From Algoriphagus oliviformis (GTDB taxonomy: Bacteria; Bacteroidota; Bacteroidia; Cytophagales; Cyclobacteriaceae): a stretch of 64,000 nucleotides of DNA. Below, piece after piece: positions 9,118-18,313 of this stretch. Location of the stretch: contig NZ_JAFKCT010000001.1 in assembly GCF_017254915.1 (NCBI RefSeq), forward strand, positions 186,001 through 250,000. The letters run 5' to 3'. The notes beneath the pieces are model-generated. The model did no database searches and had not been told where the DNA came from. It saw only the letters and a list, made by a program, of their open reading frames with translations. How positions within the stretch are numbered: position 1 is the stretch's first letter; every line of letters begins with the position of its first letter. Position numbers and translations under genes: made by a program.

Positions 9118-9960
9118 TTACAATTTTTCCTGGTGGTATAGTGTCAACCCCGCGATGGGGCTCTCGATGATGATGTTGACGTGGATTCCCGAGTCGGCGG
9201 CAGCGTTGCGGAGAATATCGCTGTTGTAGTAGGCGATCGACCCTACAAAGTTGGCCGTCTTTTGCTGAAAATCCGGGTATTTGAAGATATGCTTTGCAAA
9301 AAAATCCTTGAAGGAATTGTAGTACAACCCGTAACAATAAGGATCCGATTTGTTTTCGGTGATGAAGCGGCAAAAACTGGCCATATACCGGCTAGGAAAG
9401 GGCTGACGGTAGACATGGTCTTGGATGATATCTTGGGTGATATGAAAGCGCGCGATGGCAGCCTCACGGATGTGCCCGGGCATTTCCTCATGGATGAAGT
9501 CAGTCAGGAACTTTCTTCCCACATAGCAGCCCCCTCCCTCGTCTCCGAGGATATAGCCCGCCGCGGGACGGGTGGCGATGATACTTGCACCGTCGTAGTC
9601 ACAGCTGTTGGATCCAGTACCTAGGATGCACGCGATGCCTGGCTGGTGCCCACAGGTCGCATGTGCTGCGGCGGCGAGGTCATGGTCTATGTGGATTTTG
9701 GCCTGTCCAAAGATAGTCGACAGCGCCCCGGCTACCTCGGCCTTCCTGTCCGGCGCAGAGCATCCCGCACCGTAGAAGAAAATTTCCTCGATCTCATTTT
9801 CCAGATTGATCAGAAAGTCATGGCGCATCTGTATCGCCATCTCCTCCGAGGTCATGTAGTAGGGATTGAAGCCCACGCCACGATGCTGGCTGATCTTGCC
9901 ATCCCGGTGGATCACTCTCCAGTCCGTCTTGCTGCTACCGCTATCTGCTATTAATATCAT
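9118..9960 (-). CDS. N-acetylglucosamine/MurNAc kinase-like protein (BadF/BadG ATPase fold)
   Basis: A 280-residue protein of the ASKHA fold. It has the N-terminal phosphate loop MILIADSGSSKTDWRVI, a second loop ACILGTGSNSCDYDG and GYILGDEGGGCYVGRKFL, typical of the Bacteroidota GlcNAc kinase-like proteins. It probably phosphorylates an N-acetylated amino sugar with ATP in the cytoplasm. With murQ downstream, MurNAc or GlcNAc released from cell-wall turnover is the likely substrate. It is part of a four-gene minus-strand group with the cytochrome b5-like gene (3-base gap). Confidence 0.88.
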   Translation of the reverse strand: MILIADSGSSKTDWRVIHRDGKISQHRGVGFNPYYMTSEEMAIQMRHDFLINLENEIEEIFFYGAGCSAPDRKAEVAGALSTIFGQAKIHIDHDLAAAAHATCGHQPGIACILGTGSNSCDYDGASIIATRPAAGYILGDEGGGCYVGRKFLTDFIHEEMPGHIREAAIARFHITQDIIQDHVYRQPFPSRYMASFCRFITENKSDPYCYGLYYNSFKDFFAKHIFKYPDFQQKTANFVGSIAYYNSDILRNAAADSGIHVNIIIESPIAGLTLYHQEKL

Positions 9961-9963
9961 GTG

Positions 9964-10191
9964 CTATGCTAGTTGGCCTATGGCCACAAATTTCTCAAAA
10001 ACCTTCTCTGTATGCGGCGCGTCCGCCAGCTCCTCTGTCAGGTCCTGCCCTGCCCAGTGCTCGTAGTGCATACCTTTTTTCCAAAGCCTGGACTCGCTCA
10101 CATCGTAGATCATACCCCGATAGGCCACCCATATCTCGGGCCTATCCTGGCCGTTTCTCAAAGCCAGCTGCTGCAGCGTATAGCTCTTCAT
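9964..10191 (-). CDS. Small cytochrome b5-like heme-binding domain protein
   Basis: A 75-residue protein matching the short cytochrome b5/steroid-binding domain: YTLQQLALRNGQDRPEIWVA, then YRGMIYDVSESRLWKKGMH and HWAGQDLTEELADAPHTEKV. Two His positions (in GMHYEHW and APHTEKV) could ligate heme. There is no signal peptide, so it is cytoplasmic. ATG 10191 overlaps the stop of the upstream arginase-like gene (TGATG), so translation is coupled. The redox partner is unknown. Confidence 0.8.
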   Translation of the reverse strand: MKSYTLQQLALRNGQDRPEIWVAYRGMIYDVSESRLWKKGMHYEHWAGQDLTEELADAPHTEKVFEKFVAIGQLA

Positions 10192-11342
10192 CAATACAGC
10201 TTGATCTGGGCATTGATCCAGCGCTCGGGGATTTCCCCTTTCTGGGCGACCAAGTAGTCGGAATAGCTGCAGGGCACCGTACTCACCCGGTCATACCTCC
10301 CAGTTTCGTTGTGCGGAATCTCCATCCACCACTTGCCGCTTCGCTTGCTTTTGTAAAACACCAAGGTGTTGGGTTTGGTATCCAAAGACACCGTGTATTT
10401 GATGTAGTCCGCACTCTTGAAGGAAAGGCTGTCCTTTCGGGAATAAAAGCCCTCGACAAAGTACCAGATCATCACCGCCGCGACTTTCGCAGTCTTGTTG
10501 TTGGCGTCGTCGAAATAAGGATCATAGCCATACAGCCCAAAAGAGCTCAGTTTTTCGTTCATGCCCGCAAACCAACAGATCTGACAGGCCTCCTCCCCAC
10601 TCAGTCCAAAGGGCTGGGCATCCACTGCACCGGGGGCATCCGCAGACTGCACCGCGCTGAGGTCAAAGCTCAGCAAGTCCGCATCCCGGATCAGCGGCTC
10701 CGTTTCCTTAAACTTGTCCCGCAATTGTCCCAAACGGACATGGTCGAAGTAGAGTTTTTCCATGACGTTGATCAGTGTAGGATCCACGAGGAAACTCTGA
10801 TAAGCCAGGTGGGTGTAGGAAAACAGAAAATTGGGCTGATGGAGCACGATCTCCTGCGTGTGCCGGTCGTCCTCCGGGCCAGCCTCCTCCATATCCACCT
10901 TGGCGTCGACCGTCACCATAGTCACCAGCTTCTTCATCTTCTGGTAGGACAGATACTGCCCGTAGTCCAGGTCATGGGATCCACCGAAGAAGATCGGAAG
11001 GATTTGGTTTTTCATCAAAAACTCTCCTACCTGTCGGATGTTTTGATAGGTATCGTTGAGCGAGTCCCCGGAAATCAAATCCCCCAAATCAGCGATGCGA
11101 TAGGGAACCATGCCTTTTTTCAGCTCGTAAAGCTTTTCCCTGATCTCGCTGCTGCCGCGCTCGATACTCTCGGACTTTTTGGATCCGCGGCTTTCCTTGA
11201 TGCCTACTAGGGCGATCTGGATTCCTTTCAGGTCGGGAAAATCCCCACGATGAGTGCGGATCTGATGACAAAAGGAGTTTTCCGAGTACTTTTTCTCAAA
11301 CAGAAAATCCGCAACCGGATCGAAAAAAGACTGAATATTCAT
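10191..11342 (-). CDS. Arginase/formimidoylglutamase-fold protein with altered metal site
   Basis: A 383-residue protein with the ureohydrolase layout: GGSHDLDYGQYLSYQKM, VTVDAKVDM, LLSFDLSAVQSADAPGAV and the C-terminal GEEACQICWFAGM. In true arginases the motifs are GGDHS, DAHxD and SFDxDxxDP. Here the middle His is Lys and the second Asp of the DxD pair is Ser, so two Mn ligands are replaced. Relatives in Bacteroidota carry similar changes as far as I recall, and are annotated formimidoylglutamase. A non-catalytic or changed role is therefore likely. It is the first gene of the group with the cytochrome b5-like gene, the kinase and murQ. Confidence 0.82.
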   Translation of the reverse strand: MNIQSFFDPVADFLFEKKYSENSFCHQIRTHRGDFPDLKGIQIALVGIKESRGSKKSESIERGSSEIREKLYELKKGMVPYRIADLGDLISGDSLNDTYQNIRQVGEFLMKNQILPIFFGGSHDLDYGQYLSYQKMKKLVTMVTVDAKVDMEEAGPEDDRHTQEIVLHQPNFLFSYTHLAYQSFLVDPTLINVMEKLYFDHVRLGQLRDKFKETEPLIRDADLLSFDLSAVQSADAPGAVDAQPFGLSGEEACQICWFAGMNEKLSSFGLYGYDPYFDDANNKTAKVAAVMIWYFVEGFYSRKDSLSFKSADYIKYTVSLDTKPNTLVFYKSKRSGKWWMEIPHNETGRYDRVSTVPCSYSDYLVAQKGEIPERWINAQIKLY

Positions 11343-11386
11343 AGCGTGGTGATGGGTGTTTAAAAGTAAACAAAAATGGTACTAAA

Positions 11387-11411
11387 CTAAAAAATCCCGC
11401 CGAAGCGGGAT
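11387..11411 (-). terminator. Intrinsic terminator of nqrF
   Basis: Read on the minus strand: ATCCCGC, a TTCG tetraloop, GCGGGAT (11411 down to 11394), then a run of T. It lies directly after the nqrF stop codon. Confidence 0.85.
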
Positions 11412-11425
11412 CTTTTGTGAAATTT

Positions 11426-12727
11426 TTATCCTCCGAAGTCATCGAAGCGGATATTTTCTTTAGGAATGCCCAGGTCATCGAGCAACTTGAGCACCGCGGC
11501 GTTCATCAAAGGAGGCCCGCAGAGGTAGTACTCGATCTCGTCTGGCTCAGGGTGGTTTTTCAGGTAGTTGTCGTACAGCACCTGGTGGATGAAGCCCACG
11601 TATCCGTCACCTTCGTCATCCATGGATTTTTTCACTTTCCAGTTGTCCTCAGGAAGTGGCTCGGACAGACCGATATTAAACTGGAAGTTAGGAAATTCTT
11701 CTTCGATCGCGCGGAAATGAGGAACGTAGAACAGTTCCTTTTTAGAGCGTCCACCGTACCAGTAAGACACTTTTCTACGGGTCTTCTCAGTGTGGAAAAG
11801 GTGGAAAATCTGCGCTCTCAGCGGAGCCATACCTGCACCACCGCCGATGTAGACCATTTCTCTATCGGTAGGATTGATGTGGAATTCTCCATAAGGACCT
11901 GATATGGTCACCTTGTCGCCCGGTTTTCTGGAGAAAACGTAGGAGGAGCAGACCCCTGGATTCACATCCATCCATCTGTTGTTGGCGCGATCCCACGGTG
12001 GAGTCGCGATACGGATGGTCAGCATCACGATGTTTCCTTCCGCTGGGTGGTTAGCCATGGAGTAGGCTCGGAAGAGAGGTTCGTCATTTTTCATGACCAA
12101 GCTCCACAGGCCAAACTTATCCCAGTCGCTCTTATACACGTCAGCAGGGTGACCCAATTCCGGATGCGGCGTGATGTCCATATCCTTGAAGTTGACGGTG
12201 ATCGCAGGTACGTCGACCTGGATGTATCCGCCGGCTTCGAAGTGGAGGGTTTCCCCTTCCGGAAGTTTTACTTTGAATTCTTTGATAAAGGTGGAGACGT
12301 TGTAGTTGGAGATGACTTCGCACTCCCACTTCTTGATACCGAAGATCTCCTCTGGTACGCGGATCTTCATGTCTTGCTTCACCTTCACTTGGCAGGCCAA
12401 TCTTACATTGCCTTGCTGCTCGGCGCGGCTGAGGTGACCGACCTCGGTAGGAAGGACGTCGCCACCGCCGTCTTCGACCACGCACTTACACATGGCGCAG
12501 GTTCCGCCTCCGCCACAGGCTGACGGAAGGAATATCTTCTGATTGCTCAATGTAGACAGCAAACTGGATCCGGCAGAAGCCACGATCGTATTGTCACTAT
12601 CTCCGTTGATCACAATCTTGACATCTCCGGAGTTGACCAGCTTGGACTGGGCAAAGAGGAGAATGAACACCAGTAGCAGGATGATCACCGTGAATGCTAC
12701 AATGGAGGTAATAATTACTGAACCCAT
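11426..12727 (-). CDS. nqrF: Na+-translocating NADH:quinone reductase subunit F
   Basis: A 433-residue protein. It has an N-terminal membrane helix ([20 protein letters not shown]), a plant-type 2Fe-2S domain with [10 protein letters not shown] and a later Cys in RLACQVK, the FAD-binding motif RAYSMANHP with GPYGEF, and an NADH-binding [12 protein letters not shown]. NqrF takes electrons from NADH into the sodium-pumping NQR complex. It normally ends an nqrABCDEF operon. Here the gene upstream is accD with a promoter between, so the other subunits must be elsewhere. Family assignment is firm. Confidence 0.95.
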   Translation of the reverse strand: MGSVIITSIVAFTVIILLLVFILLFAQSKLVNSGDVKIVINGDSDNTIVASAGSSLLSTLSNQKIFLPSACGGGGTCAMCKCVVEDGGGDVLPTEVGHLSRAEQQGNVRLACQVKVKQDMKIRVPEEIFGIKKWECEVISNYNVSTFIKEFKVKLPEGETLHFEAGGYIQVDVPAITVNFKDMDITPHPELGHPADVYKSDWDKFGLWSLVMKNDEPLFRAYSMANHPAEGNIVMLTIRIATPPWDRANNRWMDVNPGVCSSYVFSRKPGDKVTISGPYGEFHINPTDREMVYIGGGAGMAPLRAQIFHLFHTEKTRRKVSYWYGGRSKKELFYVPHFRAIEEEFPNFQFNIGLSEPLPEDNWKVKKSMDDEGDGYVGFIHQVLYDNYLKNHPEPDEIEYYLCGPPLMNAAVLKLLDDLGIPKENIRFDDFGG

Positions 12728-12776
12728 GAAATTTTGATTTTACTTTTTCGTCTGGATTGAACCCGTTTTGGGAGCA

Positions 12777-12810
12777 CAAATATATTTATTAATCCAGAAA
12801 ACAGGCCAAA
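12777..12810 (-). promoter_or_regulatory. Bacteroidota-type promoter of nqrF
   Basis: On the minus strand TTTG (12810-12807), 22 bases, TATATTTG (12784-12777), matching the TAnnTTTG -7 element. The start codon lies about 50 bases downstream. Confidence 0.6.
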
Positions 12811-12860
12811 CAAAAACAATTTTGACCTGATTCCTTGAGGCTTTTTGATGAGATCCTAGA

Positions 12861-13703
12861 TTAATTGTTCAGGAGGTTGAGCAGGGTGGTCAGCCTCGCT
12901 TTCAGCTGGCGGCGATCGATGATGAAGTCGAGAAAACCGTGCTCCAATACGAACTCCGCACTCTGGAAGCCCTTTGGAAGGTCCTTGCCTATGGTCTCCC
13001 GGATTACCCTCGGACCGGCAAAACCGATCAGGGACTCCGGCTCGGCAATGTTGAAATCCCCGAGCATAGCATAGGAAGCGGTGACCCCACCCGTGGTGGG
13101 ATCGGTCAGCAGGGAAATATAAGGGATGGCTGCCTGGTCAAGCAAGGCGAGCTTGGCGGAAGTCTTTGCCATCTGCATCAGGGAAAATCCCGCTTCCATC
13201 ATCCGGGCACCACCCGACTTGGAAATCATCAGGAAAGGAACCTTGTGCTTCAGCGAGTGGTCGATGGCACGGGCGATCTTCTCCCCCACGACAGAGCCCA
13301 TGGATCCGCCGATAAAGTTGAAGTCCATGCAGGCTACCACCAAGTCCAATCCGTTCATTTTGCCATAAGCCGTACGCACGGCGTCGTTGAGTTCGGTCTT
13401 TTTGATGGTGGCTTCGATCCTGGAAGTGTAGGGTTTGGTGTCGCTAAACTTCAGCGGGTCTCCGGACTTCATGTCCGCGTCCAGCTCGGTGAATTTGTTG
13501 TTGTCAAAGAGGATTTCGAAGTATTCCTTGGAGCCGATCTTTACGTGAAAATCGTCGTCAGGACATACGAAAGCATTGTTTTTGAGCTCCCGGGTATGGA
13601 TGATGTTGCCATTTGGAGTCTTAAACCAAAGCCCGTCAGGAGCATCTTTTTTCTCAGCTGTGGAGGTTTTGATGCCTTTGTCAGTTCTTTTAAACCAAGC
13701 CAT
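12861..13703 (-). CDS. accD: Acetyl-CoA carboxylase carboxyltransferase beta subunit
   Basis: A 280-residue crotonase-fold carboxyltransferase with [40 protein letters not shown] and [18 protein letters not shown]. With AccA it transfers carboxylate from biotin to acetyl-CoA, the first step of fatty acid synthesis. The N-terminal zinc finger (normally CPxC...CPxC) reads KTPNG...VCPDD here, leaving one of four Cys. Loss of the zinc site seems shared by Bacteroidota AccD, as I recall, so it is not a sign of decay. The gene stands alone between cstA (opposite strand) and nqrF. Confidence 0.93.
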   Translation of the reverse strand: MAWFKRTDKGIKTSTAEKKDAPDGLWFKTPNGNIIHTRELKNNAFVCPDDDFHVKIGSKEYFEILFDNNKFTELDADMKSGDPLKFSDTKPYTSRIEATIKKTELNDAVRTAYGKMNGLDLVVACMDFNFIGGSMGSVVGEKIARAIDHSLKHKVPFLMISKSGGARMMEAGFSLMQMAKTSAKLALLDQAAIPYISLLTDPTTGGVTASYAMLGDFNIAEPESLIGFAGPRVIRETIGKDLPKGFQSAEFVLEHGFLDFIIDRRQLKARLTTLLNLLNN

Positions 13704-13743
13704 ATAGAATTGTTAGGTTGTTATTTTGACAAGTCAAAGGACG

Positions 13744-13751
13744 CAAATTTA
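13744..13751 (-). promoter_or_regulatory. Candidate -7 element of accD
   Basis: TAAATTTG on the minus strand, 41 bases upstream of the start codon, matches TAnnTTTG. No clear TTTG is found at the right distance upstream. Confidence 0.4.
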
Positions 13752-13919
13752 GACCGAATCTCCATATAAATAAAATTAAGGATCGGGATGCTGCCGAAAG
13801 CACACCCTTTTTCTCCCCAGAAAATGCACTTATCCGCGGGATGAATTTCACATTGTTCTAACTTGCGGGGGAAATACGAACTTTCCTGTCAGCCAAACGG
13901 CACATTCCCAGAATAAACC

Positions 13920-15551
13920 ATGAGTTTAGCCCTCCTTCTCCTGATTTCCGGCGTCCTTTTGTACGCCGCCTACCGATACTACGGCGCGTTTGTGTACAGG
14001 AAATTTGGGCTGGACGACTCCCGCCAGTCCCCTGCGCACCGACTCAGGGACGGCGTCGACTACGAGCCCAGCAAGCCGATTGTGGTCTTGGGGCACCATT
14101 TTGCTTCCATCGCCGGGGCTGGGCCGATCGTGGGACCGATCATCGCGGTGACCTTTGGGTGGATCCCCGCAGTGATCTGGATTTTGGTAGGGGGGATTTT
14201 CTTTGGCGCGGTACATGATCTGGGAAGTATGGCCGCCTCGCTGCGTACGGAAGGAAAATCCATCGGCGTAATCATCCGAAACCAAATCGGAGCCAAGGGA
14301 AAACAACTTTTCATCCTGTTCAGCTTTTCGACGCTGATCCTCGTGATCGGGGTTTTTGCGGACATCATCGCCAAGACCTTCATTGCCAATCCCGGCGTGG
14401 GCTCTGCCTCCATTCTCTTCATCCTCCTCGCAGTCGGCTTCGGCTTTCTCAACCGCCTGGTCGGAAGCGGGAAAGTCGCCTTCGCGATTATCACGGTAGT
14501 GGGGGTGGTTTTGATGTACTATTTTGTTTATCTCGGTACCCAGATCCCGATCGCCCTGAGCTATGAGGTGTGGATCGCCTGTCTTTTGGGCTATGCGTTT
14601 TTGGCCTCGGTCGCTCCCGTGAGCCTTTTGCTCCAGCCTCGGGACTACCTCAACAGCTATCTGCTCTACGGGATGATGATCGCCGCCGTCGTGGGGGTAT
14701 TCATCGCCAATCCCCAGATCGAGATGAGTACGCAGATCCAGACCTCCAGCGAGAGCCTTGGCTTTGTGTTTCCGGTGCTGTTTGTGACCATCGCCTGCGG
14801 TGCCATCTCCGGGTTCCATTCCCTAGTAGCCTCGGGTACTACTTCCAAGCAACTGGACAAGGAAAGCGATGCCAAGGTCGTTGGTTTTGGCGGGATGCTG
14901 ATCGAGTCTTTCTTGGCGATCATATCCGTGGGAGCGGTGGCCATTCTTTCCCAAGAGGAGTACACGACTCGTCTCGGTTCGGAAGGGCCAGTGGCGCTTT
15001 TCTCCAACGGAATAGGGGGAATGATCGCCACGCTGGGCATTTCCGAGACTTTCGCCGTCGGTTTCGTGGCACTGACGGTGTCGGCATTTGCGCTGACGAC
15101 CTTGGATACCTGCACGAGGCTGGCGCGGTTTACCCTACAGGAATATTTTGAAGATATGCCTCAGCCTGCCGCGCAGACAGTGGCCAAAAACCGCTACCTG
15201 TCCACCGGCATCGTGGTGTTGCTTTCCGTGCTGCTGCTGCTTTCCGGCGAGTTCAGTACGCTCTGGCCGATTTTCGGATCCGCCAACCAGCTTTTGGCAG
15301 CCCTCGCCCTGCTTACCATTGCGGTGTGGCTGATCCGCAAAAACATCCCCGCCACCTTTGTGATGATCCCGATGTTCTTCATGTTCACCGTAACCTTGGC
15401 ATCCTTGGGTCTTTTCGCCTGGAAAAACTTCCAGGAAAAAGGCTATGTGCTCGCCATCATCGCAGCGCTGCTGTTTGTTTTGGCCATTTCACTGATTTAT
15501 CTGGCGTTCAAAAGCCTGAAGGCCGAATCCACCGCTGCTGTCAAAGCATAG
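13920..15551 (+). CDS. cstA: Carbon starvation protein CstA-family transporter
   Basis: A 543-residue polytopic membrane protein with many transmembrane helices and the family signature HHFASIAGAGPIVGPIIAV near residue 60, followed by GAVHDLGSMAASLR and CGAISGFHSLVASGTTSKQL. CstA proteins take up peptides or pyruvate under carbon limitation. This is the shorter form (E. coli CstA is about 700 residues). It is a single-gene unit closed by a strong hairpin. The substrate here is not known. Confidence 0.93.
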   Translation: MSLALLLLISGVLLYAAYRYYGAFVYRKFGLDDSRQSPAHRLRDGVDYEPSKPIVVLGHHFASIAGAGPIVGPIIAVTFGWIPAVIWILVGGIFFGAVHDLGSMAASLRTEGKSIGVIIRNQIGAKGKQLFILFSFSTLILVIGVFADIIAKTFIANPGVGSASILFILLAVGFGFLNRLVGSGKVAFAIITVVGVVLMYYFVYLGTQIPIALSYEVWIACLLGYAFLASVAPVSLLLQPRDYLNSYLLYGMMIAAVVGVFIANPQIEMSTQIQTSSESLGFVFPVLFVTIACGAISGFHSLVASGTTSKQLDKESDAKVVGFGGMLIESFLAIISVGAVAILSQEEYTTRLGSEGPVALFSNGIGGMIATLGISETFAVGFVALTVSAFALTTLDTCTRLARFTLQEYFEDMPQPAAQTVAKNRYLSTGIVVLLSVLLLLSGEFSTLWPIFGSANQLLAALALLTIAVWLIRKNIPATFVMIPMFFMFTVTLASLGLFAWKNFQEKGYVLAIIAALLFVLAISLIYLAFKSLKAESTAAVKA

Positions 15552-15575
15552 TGCATTCTAGGGAAAGCTTTCTCC

Positions 15576-15622
15576 AAAAAAAAGAGGGCAAGTACGGTCA
15601 TCGTACTTGCCCTCTTTTTTGC
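15576..15622. terminator. Bidirectional terminator between cstA and an outer-membrane protein gene
   Basis: A perfect 16-bp stem (15581-15596 with 15602-15617), a GTCAT loop, A-run before and T-run after. It serves cstA on the plus strand and the gene ending at 15635 on the minus strand. Confidence 0.92.
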
Positions 15623-15634
15623 ATTTCTTCGGCA

Positions 15635-16741
15635 TCAAAGGGAATTGAACAGGGCCGGGGCTTTCTTGGGAATCCTCCAAGCCAGCGTAAAGCTGATCAG
15701 GTAATCCGCAAAGGCCGCATCCCCATGCACCTCCCGCTCCGGTGTGGAGTTTTCGATATCGGTCACGCTTTGCGTTCTGTTTCTGAACAAAGCAATCGGC
15801 ACATTGAGCGTGCCAGTGACATCTCCCCGCATGTAGGTGATGCCCGGCTCCACCGAGATGATGTAGCCCGGTCTTCTGAATCCGTCGCTTCCCCCAAAGG
15901 CGTCGCGTACCGGAATCCCCTCAAAGCGTCCACCCAGCGAGGCACCGAGGCCGTGGATCTTCTCAAAAGACCTGAACACGCCTGTCCGCACGGCAAACTG
16001 GTCCGGCACGCTCATGATCGCTTCGTTTGGCCGGCTTCGGTTGGTAGGCGTCCCGTTGGTTTCCTTGGGGTTAAACATATAGAAGCCGTCGTAGTACCAA
16101 AAATTGGTGCTGCCGATGTTCCACAAGCCCTGAAAATCCACGATCAGGCCGGTACCGCCGTCCCCAAGCTGGATGGACTGGTCCACTGTCAGTTCGGTAG
16201 GGACTTCATCCTCTCCCTTGTAGAAGGTGCTGGTGGCGGCATAGTCTCCTGTGGGGAATTTGAGTCCCAATCCAATGGCTGTGTTGCCCTTTTTTGCCTT
16301 CTCCCCCGAAAGCAGCCAATAGCCCGCGCCGATTCTCATGTCGCTGAAGCCTTTGGAATAGGTCGTATGCCTATCCTCCCGATTGTGCTCGTAGAGCGAG
16401 CTTCGCTCGTTGTACTGAAAAGGGAGGGAGACGATCCCATAGAGCCGCTCGGTGAAGGCATAGCTCACGTTGATATCGAGCCCGTGCTGGTGGTTGATCA
16501 CCTCGGTACCATTTTCGACGCGCTCAGGCTCTTCGTGGGAGCCGCGAAAATGCCGAAAAGACTTGAAATAGCGGTAGTTGGTGCTGATGTTCCATTCGCC
16601 CTGATTGAGGATATTCCCCTGACCGACGGCGTTGCCAAGACCGGAAAACTGGCGGATAGCCACACAGCCTTGGGCCATGGCATCTTGCCCGACAGCAAGC
16701 ATGGCCAAAGCGATAATTGAAGTGAGTATATGATTTTTCAT
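15635..16741 (-). CDS. Outer-membrane beta-barrel protein (porin/transporter-like)
   Basis: A 368-residue protein with signal peptide MKNHILTSIIALAMLAVGQDAMA. The mature part has alternating hydrophobic/polar strands with Gly- and Tyr-rich turns (DMRIGAGYWLLSGEK, TAIGLGLKFPTGDY), as in barrels of the phenol-degradation-pathway/transporter type. It lies downstream of a haloperoxidase-like lipoprotein and another barrel gene on the same strand (24-base gap), suggesting a shared operon. Ligand unknown. Confidence 0.72.
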   Translation of the reverse strand: MKNHILTSIIALAMLAVGQDAMAQGCVAIRQFSGLGNAVGQGNILNQGEWNISTNYRYFKSFRHFRGSHEEPERVENGTEVINHQHGLDINVSYAFTERLYGIVSLPFQYNERSSLYEHNREDRHTTYSKGFSDMRIGAGYWLLSGEKAKKGNTAIGLGLKFPTGDYAATSTFYKGEDEVPTELTVDQSIQLGDGGTGLIVDFQGLWNIGSTNFWYYDGFYMFNPKETNGTPTNRSRPNEAIMSVPDQFAVRTGVFRSFEKIHGLGASLGGRFEGIPVRDAFGGSDGFRRPGYIISVEPGITYMRGDVTGTLNVPIALFRNRTQSVTDIENSTPEREVHGDAAFADYLISFTLAWRIPKKAPALFNSL

Positions 16742-16765
16742 GTTGTTCGATTTTATGTTTATGGA

Positions 16766-18301
16766 TTAATCGGCGCCGTCTGTACGGGCCTTGTCTATGG
16801 TGTATTGGGCGACATTGCGGCCTTGCTGAGTCCCCACTGTAGCGTCGAAGGTCCAATGGATACCTCCGTAAACCCTAGAAACCGCAGCTTCCTCCGCCCA
16901 CGCCCGGACCATGTCGGCCTCTGCAGGAAACACATAGGCTAGCACCTCTGATGCAGCCGCGGAAAACACGGAATGTCCAGAAGTATAAGAAGGGAAATTC
17001 GGCGTCCCGGCTATCGTCTCAAAACCCTCGATCTGCTGAATGGGGCGGGGATAGTGATAGTAGTATTTTGCATCCCAGCAGCTGATTCCACCGTCCATGA
17101 TGGCCATGTTCATGTAAGCCAGCGTTCGGGCCGCCCTCAGCGTGCTCATTTTATATTTTACTATAAAGCGGTTGGCAAAATCATTCCAATGCCCAGGAGG
17201 TGTATAGGTTCCCAAGCCATCTTGCCAAAAATTGGCAATCTTCCTGCGCTCCAGCGTCCGGTGGGCGGCGTACTCTTGGAGAAGCTTCACATCCGCCTCA
17301 TACTCGGCCGAGCCTGGGGCAGGCGGCATACCTGGCCTGGTTGCCTCGACATTGGGGACATTCCACATCTTCACTTTCCCAAAAAGAGGAGTCAGGCCTA
17401 CCGGGCGCTGCGGAGACTCCAAGTTGACCCATTTCCAGCCAAACCGCTCAAAAGCCGCATTGGCGATCGAGTCAGACACTGCTTTGGAAGTTTGGGCATT
17501 TTTCATCCCATCAGCCGATGCCCTGGCCAAGGCCTTGACAGCGATCTGATCGCCAATCTGGGCCCCTGCCTCGATATCGCTCTTCACAAACTCACCCGAA
17601 AGCAGCAGACTTTGCAGGTGCTCGGCTTCCTTCCGCTCCAGATAGGCCGCTTCCAGGGGAAACATCGCCGTGAGAATCTTGCGTGAAGCAGTCGCGATCA
17701 CTGCCCCGTCGGATGGATAGGCAGGAATGTCCTGCTCCTGGTAGGCAAAAGGAACCGAGGGGTCCACTTTATAAGCGGCAGGACGCTGGTAGTGATACTT
17801 ATAGTGCCATGCCGAGATCAGCCCGTCAAACTGGGCCACCGAAAGGTATGCCAGTGCCCGGCTTGCATAGGGAGGATGGGCGAAAGGGAAAGCCGGTGGG
17901 CCATCCGGACTTGCAGGGTTTGGAAGCGTGTAGGTCCCGTCTGGATTTGGGCCTGGGATGAGGTTGTACTTGGCGATCAGTTCGAGCGCTATCTCATTCC
18001 ATCGCACCACCGGATTGTTGGTCCAATGCGCGAGCTTCTCTCTTTGGAAGTCGCTCATCTGCTGGATGGCCGACTTGGTCGCTGTCAATTCGGCCTGGTA
18101 TTCCGATGAATTGGTCGCCGCAGGCTCCGCAATCTCCAGATCCGACGCAGCCGAGATCAAAACAGGCCTCCAGGTCCCACCGTCGACATCCAAGGAAGCG
18201 TATGCGTAGCTTTCGAAGGCCAACTCGGTCGGCAGATCTTTGTGGCAGGAAGTGAGGGAAAGGCATATAGCCGAAATGGCGTAGAGTAGATGTTTTTTCA
18301 T
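16766..18301 (-). CDS. Vanadium-dependent haloperoxidase/PAP2-family lipoprotein with internal duplication
   Basis: A 511-residue lipoprotein (MKKHLLYAISAICLSLTSCH, lipidated Cys 19). The C-terminal half carries the full vanadate/phosphate site: KYYYHYPRP near residue 411, PSYTSGHSVF near 435, and SRVYGGIHWTFD near 473 with the catalytic His. The N-terminal half repeats the same layout in weaker form: RALAYLSVAQFDGLISAW and KYHYQRP, then PSDGAVIATAS where PSGH should be, so its His is lost. Such proteins oxidise halides with peroxide or act as phosphatases; the reaction cannot be told from the motifs. It sits between two outer-membrane barrel genes, all on the same strand. Confidence 0.88.
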   Translation of the reverse strand: MKKHLLYAISAICLSLTSCHKDLPTELAFESYAYASLDVDGGTWRPVLISAASDLEIAEPAATNSSEYQAELTATKSAIQQMSDFQREKLAHWTNNPVVRWNEIALELIAKYNLIPGPNPDGTYTLPNPASPDGPPAFPFAHPPYASRALAYLSVAQFDGLISAWHYKYHYQRPAAYKVDPSVPFAYQEQDIPAYPSDGAVIATASRKILTAMFPLEAAYLERKEAEHLQSLLLSGEFVKSDIEAGAQIGDQIAVKALARASADGMKNAQTSKAVSDSIANAAFERFGWKWVNLESPQRPVGLTPLFGKVKMWNVPNVEATRPGMPPAPGSAEYEADVKLLQEYAAHRTLERRKIANFWQDGLGTYTPPGHWNDFANRFIVKYKMSTLRAARTLAYMNMAIMDGGISCWDAKYYYHYPRPIQQIEGFETIAGTPNFPSYTSGHSVFSAAASEVLAYVFPAEADMVRAWAEEAAVSRVYGGIHWTFDATVGTQQGRNVAQYTIDKARTDGAD

Positions 18302-18313
18302 GGAGCGTTTCTT

